A stretch of DNA of 64,000 bases, from assembly GCA_014529385.2 (NCBI GenBank), contig CM043946.1, positions 37,586,058 through 37,650,057 on the forward strand, read 5' to 3'. The position numbers and the translations under genes were made by a program. This DNA comes from Adiantum capillus-veneris. Taxonomy: Eukaryota > Streptophyta > Polypodiopsida > Polypodiales > Pteridaceae. The notes under the pieces were generated by a model. It was not told where the DNA came from. It saw only the letters and a list, made by a program, of their open reading frames with translations, and searched no databases. Shown piece by piece: positions 21,881-33,312 of this stretch (positions within the stretch are counted from its first letter, which is position 1; the number at the start of each line of letters is the position of its first letter).

Positions 21881-22792
21881 TGTTGAAGTAGTTAAAGTAG
21901 CTCGCATCAAAGGATAAGAAGTTGCGTATGCATGCCAAATCCACTGAGTCATCAGAGGAGTCATGCACAACTCGCAGTGCCCCAGTGATGGGCCACAAGC
22001 TCTAAAGAGACACAACCACTAGAGATAGTAAAGGTTAAACAGGTAAAGCATTTGTCCGAGTTTCTATACTCCACTTGAGATCATCTCATACAGAGGGCTT
22101 GGCTTTAAATTTGTCCTTGTTGGACAATTAATGGAGAATTTAGGCATCCACAAGTAGCATTCTAGAGTTACCCTTAGTTTCATGGATTGGTAGAAAAGGG
22201 AAACGGAATGCCTTGTAAAATAGTCACTAAATAGGGCAATAGAAATCTTGGGCATTGCAATAAGCATTTTTCCATAGCACTATGGGCGTCTCTTGAGAAT
22301 GCCTTCTAGAACATCACTTGGGTACAGTCATTTTAAGCTTGTGTATGGCAAGCAGGCCATTTTACCAATCGAAGTGTAATTAACAAGTTTGAGAGTGCTA
22401 AATAGAGAAAGTGACAACATGAAGAAACAATAAAAACAATGAATACTTGATCTAGAATGCTTGGAGCTAGGCAGAGATGATGCCATTAACTACTACACCA
22501 CCTAAAAAACTCAAAACACCTAAAATTTGACTAAACACTCACTACTAGTGGAAGGAATGATAGTCCTTAGATATGAAAATCTTTTTGGCACATGCAAGGA
22601 TACAAGTTCATGCCAAGATGGGAAGAAACCTAGATCATTTTGTAGTAACACTCCAATGGCACCTATCGATTACAAGATGTAAATGGCAAGATCCACAAAG
22701 TTAGAGTCAATGGATGGCGCGCCTAAAGAAATATTTTGAAAGGTTTGACCCCATTAGGGGAAATATGAACACCAAAAGATCCTTGTAAGGGC
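21881..22792. other. No gene recognised
   Basis: AT-rich, no convincing ORF. It ends at the TTAA target of element A. Confidence 0.4.
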
Positions 22793-22796
22793 TTAA

Positions 22797-24134
22797 CACT
22801 AGTTTTGTAACCTAACACGACATAAAAGTGTTCTTCCAGGGTTTTGGAAAAAAAATCAATACTACTATCATATGTACGTGTTTAAAGAAGTCCTTACATC
22901 AGCTCAAAGCTAAAACCACACTCTATTTTAGAAAAATGAGAAACACTCACAACTCTTGATTATATGGTCATGAGGAGCAATCAAAGCCAAAGGAGTGCTC
23001 AAAATGACCAAAAACAACATATTCGCTAGGCGAACCCTATTTTACACAATGTACAAAATTCTCCAGTGTACAAGCATATTTTTTCTATAAACATTAATGG
23101 GTTCTTAACCAATGCATGTGGTTGTTGTAGCCCCAAAATGTTTTGTTTGAAAGTAGAATTAAGTACAAAAAAGTTGCATTTTTCATATTTTGCTGACCTA
23201 TCATCGAACTTTCTATGCCGACACCTATCATTACCACTATAAATGCTTCCATATTACACACTTTGGTTCTTTACTTTTACTTTTAGGAATAGAAATCATA
23301 AAAATCATCAAACCCTACCTTCATAAGACAACTTGGAACACACCTATGAAGTACAAAAATTGTACAAATGAAAAAACTAGCTTCCACAATGTGGCCTTCT
23401 ATATCACTTATAAACCTATCAAGTTCATGCCAAATTGAGATTGTATCGTTTTATTTGTAGCTAAGATTCAAAATGCACCATGTTGATTGAGTGAAATTTA
23501 GAAATTTGAATACAATATGAGCATAACTCAAAATGAGTTTGATTTTGGTAAACTGCAAAATCACTCCCACCTCTGTGTTGTTTGCTATTTAGGGTCTTAA
23601 GGGCCCCAAAACTCAAGGAAGAAGACTTATATAGTAATCACCCAATGACCACACTCAAGCTTGCCTTATGATTTTAAAAACACCTTCAAAATATTCATCG
23701 AAGTGTGAATTTTACTAATAGATCAACATAAAGAGTTTTTCATAAATGGGCCATAACTTCCATTACATAGACTCTCCAGCTATTAGAAGCATGAAAACAT
23801 CTTTATAATTACCCATGCTAACTATGTATCACTTAAAAGGCCATTAAGTTGTGCTTAAGAGTGGTCTAATGCCTATTTTATGAAAATTGGCCAAAAACGG
23901 CACACGTTTTTTCGTTCAAGTCAGGTTTAAAAATGTTATTCAAACCAAACTCTAAAGATGGAATCACTAGCCCAAAAAATTTCCAAGTTCTTTTCAAGTC
24001 ATAAGCAAGCTTTGTGGGTATAGAACGCCTTAGAATCTACTTGGCATCTCAAGTAACAATTCTTGGAAGTTGTTGAGTTAAGAGGACACAAAAGTGTCCA
24101 AGGACATAAAAGTGTCATGTTACCACTCTAGTGT
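22797..24134 (+). mobile_element. TTAA-flanked element, copy A (oldest-looking)
   Basis: 1338 bp, beginning CACTAG and ending CTAGTG, with TTAA on each side (22793-22796 and 24135-24138). Inside each end are CATAAAAGTGT motifs. It has the same length and end structure as B, C and D, but has diverged more. It has no convincing ORF, so transposase must come from elsewhere. Confidence 0.85.
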
Positions 24135-24239
24135 TAAAGCTAAAAATGTGTGTGGTTAAGGGCACAAGGCCAATGATTGAGGGTATCTTCATAGGCATTT
24201 TTTTAGGCTCTCATAGGTTTTTTCTAGACTTAAATAGAG

Positions 24240-24540
24240 ACTAGGGATGTGGAGCCCATGCTTTCCCTCCAACATAAATAGACTTCTCATTTATGTGCAT
24301 CAAAAGACCCTAAAAATTCAAAAATTTTAAAAGTTCCCAAAACCTCATTTTTCAATCTCCCCCCCCCCCCCCCCCCCCCCCCCCAAACCTATTCTATGGT
24401 CAAAAACCTTTGTTTTTTACCAAAATCTCCTTTTCTCAGCCATTCTTTCTCAAAAGTCACCCTTTTCTCCAAACTCATTGTCTCTCACTACAAGCTCGCC
24501 CATCTTCATCTACACCTTCATAGTCCTCTCTCTCCAAGAT
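24240..24540 (+). promoter_or_regulatory. Promoter-like block, second copy, with poly-C run
   Basis: Related to 21560-21880. It contains a 26-base C run at 24359-24384. CT-rich sequence and CCAAGATCTCC lead to ATG at 24545. A 5' flank of a gene is possible, unproven. Confidence 0.3.
24359..24384. repeat. Homopolymer C26
   Basis: Twenty-six consecutive C. The length is likely uncertain in assembly. Confidence 0.95.
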
Positions 24541-24860
24541 CTCCATGGCTGTAGTAGCTATCGAAATTTTTCCAACCACCTCTTTTACCCTTTCATCTAC
24601 ACCTTCATAGCCCTCCATTTCCAAGCTTTCTATGGCTGCAGCATCTATGGAATCTCTTCCAGCCTCCAAGCTTTCCATGGATGTAACATCTATGCAAATC
24701 CTTTCAACCACCTCTTCTCCCCTTTTATCTACACCTTCATATCCCATAGTCTCCAAGATCTCCATGGCTACAACACCTATGGAAATGATTCCAGCCACCT
24801 CTTGTACCCTTGCCATGGATCCAGAAACCTTGGACTTCAATGATCTCCCTTGAAGGTTAA
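24475..24860 (+). other. Repeat-built ORF of unknown meaning
   Basis: From ATG at 24545 the plus frame reads a Ser/Thr/Pro-rich peptide with repeats of SKxSMAxxxME and TTSxxLSSTPS, broken by one TAG near 24608 and open again to 24853. The minus strand is also open (205 codons from 25092), with repeats of AMEILExxxYEGVDE. Both strands look repetitive because the DNA repeats in sub-units of about 44 bp, so neither is proven coding. I do not recognise a family. Confidence 0.3.
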
Positions 24861-24984
24861 CCCTCTGTCTCCCCCCTCTCCAAAAACATTCTTCATCTAT
24901 AGCTCCTCTAAAAACCAACATGAAGACCTCTTTCTTTAACGTCTTCCTTTTTGTAGCCATGTCAAAGTCAAACTCTTCCTCTCT

Positions 24985-24987
24985 ATA

Positions 24988-25036
<49 letters not shown>
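24985..25036. repeat. (CT)n microsatellite
   Basis: About 26 CT units followed by ATGTGTGTGTGT. On the minus strand it reads as an Arg-Glu run, an artefact. Confidence 0.95.
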
Positions 25037-25038
<2 letters not shown>

Positions 25039-25100
25039 GTATGTGTGTGTGTATCCATGCCAAAATATTCTACTCATAGCCATGCACAACACTAAAAGCT

Positions 25101-25502
25101 CTAATGAGGAGTGGGTATTGCAACTGTTCCAACAAAGGTTCTTGGATCTTCATGCACCCTCCATTTTTCTAGATCACCTCTATTCCATGATATAGAATCC
25201 ATCTCTACATTGCTTCTCATATCTCTCTTAAAGGTAAAGAACATTATAGATGTACCATCCACACAACAAAACAGCTGTGATGGTTCACAAATGTGGGCCT
25301 TTGGGTGAAAGGTTTCCTCTATCCTAACAGCTATATCATGAATGGGTATCCAACATTCAAAATCCTCCCTACATTCTTGCAATATGTGGGTATAAGGGAG
25401 GTCTCCTTGGCTACTACATGCGATTTTTAGATATTTGAGATCATAGTGTGTAATGGTGGATACATCAACATCAACATCACCTTCTATTACATAACAGTAC
25501 AT
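25101..25502 (-). CDS. Hypothetical protein fragment
   Basis: A 133-codon minus-strand ORF with an acidic start (EGDVDVDVS), paired Cys residues, CCVDGTSIMFFTF and RGDLEKWRVHEDPRTF. Composition looks more protein-like than most ORFs nearby, and the VDGT-W pattern slightly recalls beta-propeller or F-box-associated proteins, but that is only an impression. There are no neighbours to help. It may be an exon, a fragment or chance. Confidence 0.28.
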   Translation of the reverse strand: MYCYVIEGDVDVDVSTITHYDLKYLKIACSSQGDLPYTHILQECREDFECWIPIHDIAVRIEETFHPKAHICEPSQLFCCVDGTSIMFFTFKRDMRSNVEMDSISWNRGDLEKWRVHEDPRTFVGTVAIPTPH

Positions 25503-26640
25503 GTTTGCAATAGAGGGTCATTGGTCTAGAGAAGAAAGCAGATACTCTTAAGTGATGCTTTAATGTAATTTTCACACGAGTTGCTTGGGTGGTGATGTTT
25601 TGGTTTTGTGTCTTAGGAATTTATTTGAAGCGGCATATGTGGTTCTCAAAGATAGGATGACCAAGTCCATTTGCTAAGCAGCTGCTTCAATAAGGTAGAT
25701 GTACAAGGGCCCTTTCTACCAAGCCTTTCAATTTTTGTCGACGGAGTTCACAGAGGAGATTTGCATAGCATGGGGTGAAACAAAAATTGTTCCTTACATG
25801 GTAAAACCAAATCTTTGCATCATGTTCTCTTTCATACTTTTTTACTAATCTCTAAAATGGTCAATTTGTTTGGCAACATATTCTCCGTGCACATGGTCCA
25901 TAGTCTATGCACAAATATGGATGACTAGATATTTGGAGCATGCAGGATATAGAAATCAAACTCCTCATAAAGCAAAGTTGTACAATTCAAGAAGCTATCA
26001 AGACCATTCCTGTAACAAGTACAGGTGTCAACACTTAGGCAACCTCATAGAGCCTGTCGACACTTTTGCAGAGCCTCGACTGAGATCCGTCACTACTAGA
26101 AGAGTGTGGAGATAATCAAGGAGAAACCAGCTTTTACACTTGCAAAGAGGTGCTACAAAGCTCCAACACAAAGTTAGGATTGAGTGATAGCACCATTGAG
26201 GTAATTTTGGAGTCCATAGAGGTGCATTTGGTGGGCCTCTTTGTGTAGTCCATGGAGGTGCATTTAGTGGGTCTCTTTGAGGACACCAACTTGCATGCAA
26301 TCCACATTAAATGTTTGATGATCATGGAAAGGACATGTAGTTAGTCCGTTGTTGATAAGATCACAATTTGTAACCCAAACCCTTTTTTTACCCTTCAAGC
26401 AATGTGACTCGACACCCAATGTATTAACAAATTGTAGTTAAACGTATTTTTGACTATTGTGTACAATGTGCCATCACTCAAAAATCATTTAGATCTTGTG
26501 TAAATAATAACTCACTTGTAAATAGTAAGTCTAGTGTACCTTTCCACCTTTCCAAAAATCCATGTTGGCTGCATGTGTTAGCAATGTTGTGCATTTGGTT
26601 TTGGATCCCTCTCTTTATTTGTGTCGCTTGGGGGATCCAA
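25503..26640. other. No gene recognised
   Basis: A near-perfect direct repeat of about 37 bp (TCCATRGAGGTGCATTT...) occurs at about 26213 and 26250. Otherwise nothing can be assigned. Confidence 0.4.
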
Positions 26641-27455
26641 GGGAGGGCGGCGCCCCCGAAGGCTGGAAATAGATGCATTTTGGGATATAAGTTTGTATGT
26701 AATTTTAGCAAAAAATGGATGAAATTCATCTTATGGTGGAGGGACTCTTAAACACGGTGTATGAGGTTATGACACATCATTTTAAGTGTGGTGAGGGAAA
26801 AGCACTCTGTTATCGCAAGTTTTCTAAATATACGCTTAAGGAGACATGTCATCTACATCTTGTAGTCAACGTCAATGGGTGGTAATCTACAAAAGTACGA
26901 GGTGGGGATGGGGACGGTGGGTGGGGGCAAAGAGAGTTCAAAAATTTCATGCAAACATTCCCAATGGGCCTCAAATAGGCCAGATAGTGGCCCTACATGG
27001 GCCAATTTTGCTTGATACAACAAAAAAAGCCTTGGCCACAAGCAAGCAAATTTTGGCTAGACCCTTTTTTGTCACATCAAGCAAAAGTGTCCCATGTAGG
27101 GTCACTATTTGGAATATTCAAGGCCCATTGGGAATGCTTGCATGAAAATTTTGAGCTCCTTTTTTCTCCCACCCTCCTCCCACAAGGCCAGAAATAGATG
27201 CATTTTGGGATATAAGTTTGTATGTAATTTTAGAAAAAAAGGATAATATTCATCCTGTGGTAGACACACCACTTCAAGTGTGGTGAAGAAAAATCTCTCT
27301 CCAAATTTTCTGAACATACACTAAGGGACACATTCCATCTAAACCTTGTAGGCAACGTCAATGGTTGATAATCTACGAAAGTACAAGGGGGGGATGGGGA
27401 CGGGGGGTGGGGGGAAAGGAGTTCAAAATTTTCATGCAAACATGCTCAATAGTGG
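26641..27455. repeat. Duplicated block with an internal foldback
   Basis: AATAGATGCATTTTGGGATA occurs near 26668 and 27190, and CAACGTCAATGG followed by a G-rich run and TTCATGCAAACAT near 26867-26960 and 27352-27446, so about 0.5 kb is repeated in direct order. Between them, about 26905-27035 and 27060-27185 form an inverted repeat: CATTCCCAATGGGCCT near 26958 and its complement near 27120, CCCTACATGGG near 26990 and 27090. The G-run plus TTCAAAA edge therefore appears three times. It may be a foldback transposon, or an element with long TIRs inserted next to a relative. Confidence 0.6.
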
Positions 27456-27639
27456 GATAGAAATAGGTGGTTCAATGATGGTCAATAGTATAATTTTTTT
27501 ATCAATGTTAAAGATATAAAATAGCAATAGAACTTATATAGATAATATGTGAGAATGAAAGAGTCAGGGAAGGCTCTCTCACAAAGGAGAGAGGTGGAGT
27601 AAAAATTTCTAAAAGAAACCCTCATTAGCCCTCCCCTTA

Positions 27640-29400
27640 GTCTAGAGGTATTCATGCCTCTAGCTTCATGCTAGAATATCCACTTGTTGAGGTAGAGGAG
27701 GCATCCTCTTCAGGGATATTAATCATAGAAATTGGATCAAACTGTTGGATTAAGGGTTTAAGTCTCCATCCATGGACTTTGTTTTGATGCAATTTTCCAA
27801 TGGAATCCATGAGTTTGTAACTGCCATTGGTTTAGCGTTTCAGAATGATAAATGGCCCTTCCCATCTTGACATGAATTTCTTAACCTTTCAAGTGTCAAA
27901 CCTATTGTCATATCTAAGCACAAGCATTCCTCAAATCCTTGGCTTTGAGTCCCTTATTGAACTGGTTGTGCCCTTGCTCAACCTATGTAGCATAATGAGC
28001 GATGGATTCATCTTTATCTACTTGTAACTGCTCTAGATCCAAAATGTTATCCATTAGGTGCATTGCAATAGGTTTTACCTATCTAGCTAGCACTTTGAGG
28101 CTTGGTAGTTGGACTTTTATGGGCAAAATTGTTCTCTTTGCCATAAACAAGATGAAATGGTGTGAATCCAAGTGATGTCCTAAAAGATGTTCTATAAGTC
28201 CAAAGTGCAAAATAAAGGTGTTTATCCCTGTCATTAGGCGAGTTGTTTACCTATTTAGTAATGATCCTGCATGTCATATTGTTGGCTTTTCCACCATGCC
28301 ATTGCATTGCAAATAGTATGGTTTGGATTGTCATCGAGAGATTCCTAGGTTTTTCATGAGTTCTTCAACCGGATTCCCTCAAAATATTGGCTCCTTGTTT
28401 GAGATGATCTCAAGAGAAATTCCAAGTCTGCAACAAATTTGCTCAAATATACACTCGGCCACTTCGTTAGCAGTGATGTGAGTCGTTGCCATTGTTTTTA
28501 CCTATCAAGTCATGTAGTCCATGCACATGATGATATAGCATTTACCAGATTGAGCATAAAGTAGGGGCCCAATGGCATCTATCCCCCATTTCTCAAATGG
28601 AGTACATGAGATGATAGGATTTTGTGGCTCATAGGTGAGCCTTCAATCCCCACATGTTTGACGGTATTTACATGGCTTACACCAATGGTGAACATCCCTT
28701 TGTAGGCTAGGCCAAACAAACCCAACTTATAGAATTTTTCTACAAGTACTGTGAAGTGCAAAGTGCCCTCCACAAACTTCATCATTACAACTTGCTAGTA
28801 TCTCCGTAATGTCAATGGAGAGAGGCACATTTCTCATGATTTGATCCTTACCCTTGTAGTAAAGAACAACATTGATAAGGCAATACCTGGATGCTTTGCA
28901 TACTAACCATTTCTTTTGGCCCTTTGAAAGACCACTAGGGCACTCACATGTTTCTAAGAGCTGGATAATGTCAGTCATGCAATCACTCCCTTGAAATAAA
29001 CAAGACTTTAGTGCAGTTTCTCTTGCTAAAAAAAATTGTAGTCGTGCACTAGCAAGAGCATTAGCTTCTTGGTTTTCTTCTCTAAGGCCATGGTGTAGTT
29101 TTACTTCCCTAAATTAACATAAAAGAGCTTTTAAATGAATTAAATGACTTAAAAGACCATGATTCTTGCATGCCCAAGTATCATTCACTTGTTTCACCAC
29201 TAGTGTTGCATCGCCAAAAGCATTGAGACGTTGAATCTCATTTTGTGCGCACCACTCCAATCCTAGGTAAGGCAACATACTCAACATCATTGTTGCAGTG
29301 GACTTCTTCCAATACTTGCCCTTTGGATAGCAAGCTTTACCCATGATCATCAAAGATAACAAAGCCTACTGCAGTCTTGTCCAATGAATATTTTGGTCCC
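27640..29400 (-). pseudogene. Gypsy RNase H and integrase remnant
   Basis: Read on the minus strand, with many stops and shifts. RNase H: VGFVIFDDHG, then a block near 29260 with CAQNEIQRLNAFGDATLVVKQ. Integrase zinc domain: CGGHFALHSTCRKIL (28780-28730), GFVWPSLQRDVHHWCKPCK. Integrase core: FEKWGIDAIGPL (first Asp), ITANEVAECIFEQI, YYLQCNGMVE (Glu). The C-terminal barrel includes MGRAIYHSETLNQ and the end FHWKIASKQSPWMET, close to 27700. Upstream RT is cut off where the coiled-coil ORF on the other strand starts. No LTR was found. Confidence 0.8.
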
Positions 29401-29466
29401 AATTGTGAAGTCTTAAATATTTAGTTAAATTCACAATGCATATTATAGTCCCAATTGTGAAGTCTT

Positions 29467-29698
29467 TTGTTGTTCAAGGAGGTAGAAAGCCTCAGAGATG
29501 CAAAAGAGAAGGTAGAGTTAGCACAAGAGGTGGTTCAAGACGAGGTCATAGAGCTGAAAGATCAAATCCAAGTCAAGGAGCAGACCATTCAAAGGTTGAG
29601 GTCAACTCCTAGAAGAGAAAGAATTGGCTCACTAAGTACCAGCCAAGAAGCCAATGTGTTTGAAAAACAACTCAAAGAATTGCAGAAAGAATTGACGT
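29467..29698 (+). pseudogene. Coiled-coil ORF, segment 1
   Basis: The frame is rich in Glu, Lys, Leu and Gln with heptad-like spacing (LRDAKEKVELAQEVVQDEV, IELKDQIQVKEQTIQRL, EKQLKELQKEL). It is cut at 29698 by the LTR element. The same frame resumes at 36257 with TLERRQRLMM when the element and one target copy are removed, so this is one interrupted protein. I do not know the family. Its position upstream of a polypurine tract and LTR-like sequence (38826-38839) suggests the gag or an extra ORF of a retroelement. Confidence 0.6.
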
Positions 29699-30847
29699 TG
29701 TCAGGAGTTTTTTGGAGAAAGTGATCGCACATATGTACATACCCATGCATGGTGCATCAAATAAAGGATTGCCCATTTTCCAGAGCCAAGTGGTTACGTG
29801 GGGCCCACATGTGTACAAGTAGAACAGTGTGAACATAGTGCATCGATTTTCATCGTTATCAGTACCAGTGTGTCTTTTCTACAATAATGAGGAGTTGGTA
29901 GCGCGTAAAACTTCTCGAGGAAGCTATCCGCGGGCCGATGACATGAGGTAAGCAGGTGCGTCAGATGGCATCTTGTGGCGTCACGAGGTCGAATGGGGTC
30001 AATATTTGCACGTGGATGAGTACAGACACGATGTGGGTGTTTTCTTGTGATAATTATGCAAAAAGTTCATCATGAGGACCATCTTTTGCGGCCACTTCAC
30101 GTGGTGGCGGGATGCATTATTGAAAAAATTTGAGTGCCAGGTGTGCGTATGGATGCAGCAGGGTGACAACTATGCACTGCAAGGTCATTTTTTGGCCTGT
30201 TTGGGGTCCGTTTGAGGTCATCTAAAAGTCCATGGGTGCCCAAGTAATAAAGCTAAGTTTGGGAGCTGAAAAAACAGAGAGAAGACCAGAAGAAACGTGG
30301 AGAAGAGAGGAGGAACACCCGCAACTGTGTTTTTGGGGTTTCTGGAGTCTGTTTTGGTCGTAAACTGCTCATCCGAGGTCGGATTTGAGCACTTTGACAT
30401 TGTAGACTGGGGTTTTGGGTCGTTCCGGATGTGATGGCACTGTCAATTTTTCCAAATTCCTCACTCGTTTTCTGCTTTTTTGGTTGTGTAAGTTTCTCCT
30501 ATGAGTGAAGCTTCTGCTCCAATTTGTGATTGTATCTGGCAAGTTTCACCTATAGTGTGTGAGCTATTTGCCCCATTGGTGTTGGCCAAAGCTCTATTGT
30601 CTCTAAACATAAAAAATTATCCTCCTTTGAGATGCATTTTTGGGTGTGTGTGTGTGTCTCTCTCTCTCTGTGTGGAGTGGGTAAACGGGTAGTCTCTTTC
30701 CTCTCACTCCATCGGTGTGTTCCCTGTCTCGGCCAGGTGGGTTGTATAAGCCGAGTGGTGCCCCATAGTGTGTGTGTGTGTGTATCATCCCAAGAGTGTG
30801 TGTTGGGTCATTATAGAGGCGTTCTGTGTGTTTCCATCCCGCTCACA
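29699..30847 (+). repeat. 5' LTR of gag-protease element 1
   Basis: 1149 bp, TGTCAGGAG to CGCTCACA. High similarity to 35100-36256 along its length, with indels in the TG-rich tracts near 30650 and 30770. Confidence 0.9.
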
Positions 30848-30853
30848 TTCTTT

Positions 30854-30871
30854 TGGCACCCACATGGAGGA
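30854..30871 (+). promoter_or_regulatory. Primer-binding site, tRNA not assigned
   Basis: TGGCACCCACATGGAGGA begins six bases after the LTR end. The form TGGCxCCCAC is common in plant gypsy elements. I cannot name the tRNA from memory with certainty. Confidence 0.6.
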
Positions 30872-31901
30872 TCTTCTTCGAGTACGTTCTGCTTCGAGCT
30901 TCGAGATTTGGGATTACAGGTTGCAGACTACAGGTTACAGGTTATAGGGACACATACAGGTATAGGTGATTCACACAGGTACACGTAGCTGGAGTACAGT
31001 GATATACTAGCAATGGTGTTACTTGCAGTTGTCGTGAGTATGCATCATTTGGCGCTTGTTTGAGCGCATTGTCTGCTGGATTGTACGTTACTTGTGGAAA
31101 CTGCCATTGTACGTCTTTGTGGAGCCATATTTGGTTTTATTTGGCAGTCCTATCAATTTTTGAGACTTGTTCTGGAAGATAGTGATTTCTGAGACTTCAC
31201 TATACGCGATTTGCATTAGCCTTCGTGTGAGGGTCGATAGCGTGAGGTTTTATTGAGCTGGGGGATTCTCAAATATTGAGATCCTTTCGGTGATGTAGGT
31301 AGTTGGAGCACCCTTTTTGTGACCTCTCCATAGGCTATGTACTAGTGATTCCTAATTGATGCTCGGGTTCTATTGTTGGCAGTTTATGCATACATATACA
31401 GTCTATGTTTTGGGTTCTTATTGCTCTACTTCTGGGGAAACTCTGTCAAAATTTTTCCAAGTTATAATGGCTGGTTTTTTGGTCTTTTGAGCCATTTATG
31501 CTATTATGCTGCTGAAATTTTGGGAAAATCAGAGGATAAGACAAGTGTGCTTTCTTGGGAGCTGCATGGTTGGCTTTAATGGATGATCAAAATGGCCCTC
31601 AATTCACTCCTTTTCATTTAACTCAAAGAATCCAGATAAATGTTCATGTGTCTAAGAAGAGTTTTTTCCAGCAGCGCATAGTCTTTATGTTCGAGCTAAG
31701 AAGATTAAGAGAGATCCTGGAATGTCCTTTGCCTGTTGTAATTCCGATGGATTAACTATGAAAAATCATTTGATGTGCATGTGTTTGTCCTTATCTAAAG
31801 TTCAGCTCCAATGAAGTTTTTGGGAATTGAGGCAGTCAAAAGTTTTGGGTTCTTGCACGTGTGTTCGAAGGGGTTCTCAAAGCATCGTAGCTTGGGTAGC
31901 C
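30872..31901 (+). other. Leader of gag-protease element 1
   Basis: About 1 kb between primer site and Gag ATG with no conserved ORF. Long leaders are usual in large plant gypsy elements and often carry packaging signals. Confidence 0.5.
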
Positions 31902-33312
31902 ATGGCTTTTTCTTATCCGGAGTTTCATGGAAGAAGTGATGAAGATGTGGAAGAATTTTTGGAAAAGATGGAGGTTGCCTGCATTAGCAACCAAATTCAT
32001 GACCCTACGCAGATGTTACGTCTTCTCCAAATCTGTTTGAAGAGTGATGCACGAGTTTGGTCCAAAGCATTTGAAGAAGAGTTGCGTGTGGCTGATCCAC
32101 CTGTAAGATTGAGTTGGGACAATCTAAGGCATGGGTTGGAAGTGGAGTTTGTGAAGATAGAAGATCCTGACAAATTGTGGCAAGAAGTACAGGCTTTAGT
32201 GCAAAAGGAAGGTGAGCCAGTAGATGCGTACATACGTAAGTTTTCATTGGCATGGGAGCGGATGTGCAAGGCCATAGCACCATAAGTACCCCCGCATGAC
32301 ATGATGAAGAAGGACATGTTCTTGGATGGTCTTTGGGAGAATATACGTTGGAGAGTGGAGCTAAAGAAGCCTAGGACATATGAAGATGCACTAGAGGTAG
32401 CAAGGAATAAAGAGTGGAAGCTGAGGAAAATGAGCCAGTTAGGGGTGGAGTCTTTGCCCATGAAGTCTGTGTTTCAGCCTATGGATTCTTCGCAAGGTTG
32501 CATGCCAGGGGTTCATCATGAACCAGTGGTTGGTGTTACTCCTCAGGTTATGCCAACAGTGGTCACTAGAGCAGTGCAAGATGATGGGCTAAGGCAAGAC
32601 ATGAGGCAAGTGGTAGATTTAATGAAGACTCTCAGCCTAAACATGCTAGGGCAAGTGGGAAATAATCGAGGTCGAGGGAGGTTTGCAAATCATCCAGGAG
32701 GTGAAGAAAGACCTAGGAATGGTGTTGGACAAAGCAACGGTAGGTTCTGGAGGCAGACGCCCACATGTTATAATTGTGGAGAGTTGGGACACATCAGCCC
32801 GCAATGTGATAAGCCACCAAGGATGGGGGGAGACATGTATCCATTGCCAAGACAAGTGCTAACTAGGTCAAATGATTATGGCATCGAAATTAAGGGAGAA
32901 GCAAGGAACCAGTGGATTAACCCAGGAGGAAAAAGGAAAGACAAAAGTGATAAGTGTAGTCACCTTGGAGAATGCATCAAATCTAGAGGATACATTAGTG
33001 ATGCCTATTGGGAAGAGGACCATAGAGGACAAGGAAGGAAGAAGTGCCCCAGGTCCTAGTAAGAAGAAGGGAAAGAGCCATGAAGGCGAAGATGTCAAGG
33101 GCAAGAGGAAAAGAAGGGCTCATCGCAAGTTTCATGTTTCACATTTTCCACTAGGGGATGGGCAATTAATCTATGACTTGAAGGAGTATCTGACAAGCAA
33201 GAAGGCAGATGTTACTTTTGGGAAGCTTATAGAGATGGTGCCTAAGCTAAAGTAACAGTGGAAGAGGATGGTTAACCCAACGGAGAAAGAGCCAGAAAAA
33301 GGTTCAGTGAAG
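31902..33312 (+). pseudogene. Gag of element 1
   Basis: The start chosen is ATG 31902 (MAFSYPEFHGRSDEDVEEFLE), which fits the beginning of a gypsy capsid domain; the in-frame ATG at 31827 adds an unlikely N terminus. The capsid region includes MLRLLQICLKSDARVWSKAF, LSWDNLRHGLEVEF and EPVDAYIRKFSLAWERM. A TAA at 32283-32285 interrupts the frame, which then continues (MMKKDMFLDGLWENIRW). A canonical CX2CX4HX4C knuckle (CYNCGELGHISPQC) is at 32766-32807. A one-base insertion near 32900 shifts the basic linker (KGKRKRRAHRKFHVS) into another frame, which ends at TAA 33255. Gag would form the particle that packs the RNA. Confidence 0.85.

Noticed and set aside
22797-24134. Reading the CACTAG-ended elements as ordinary CACTA (EnSpm) transposons
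   Set aside because: CACTA elements duplicate 3 bp. Here the flanks are TAA on one side and TTA on the other, which only match as TTAA or TA, in all four copies.
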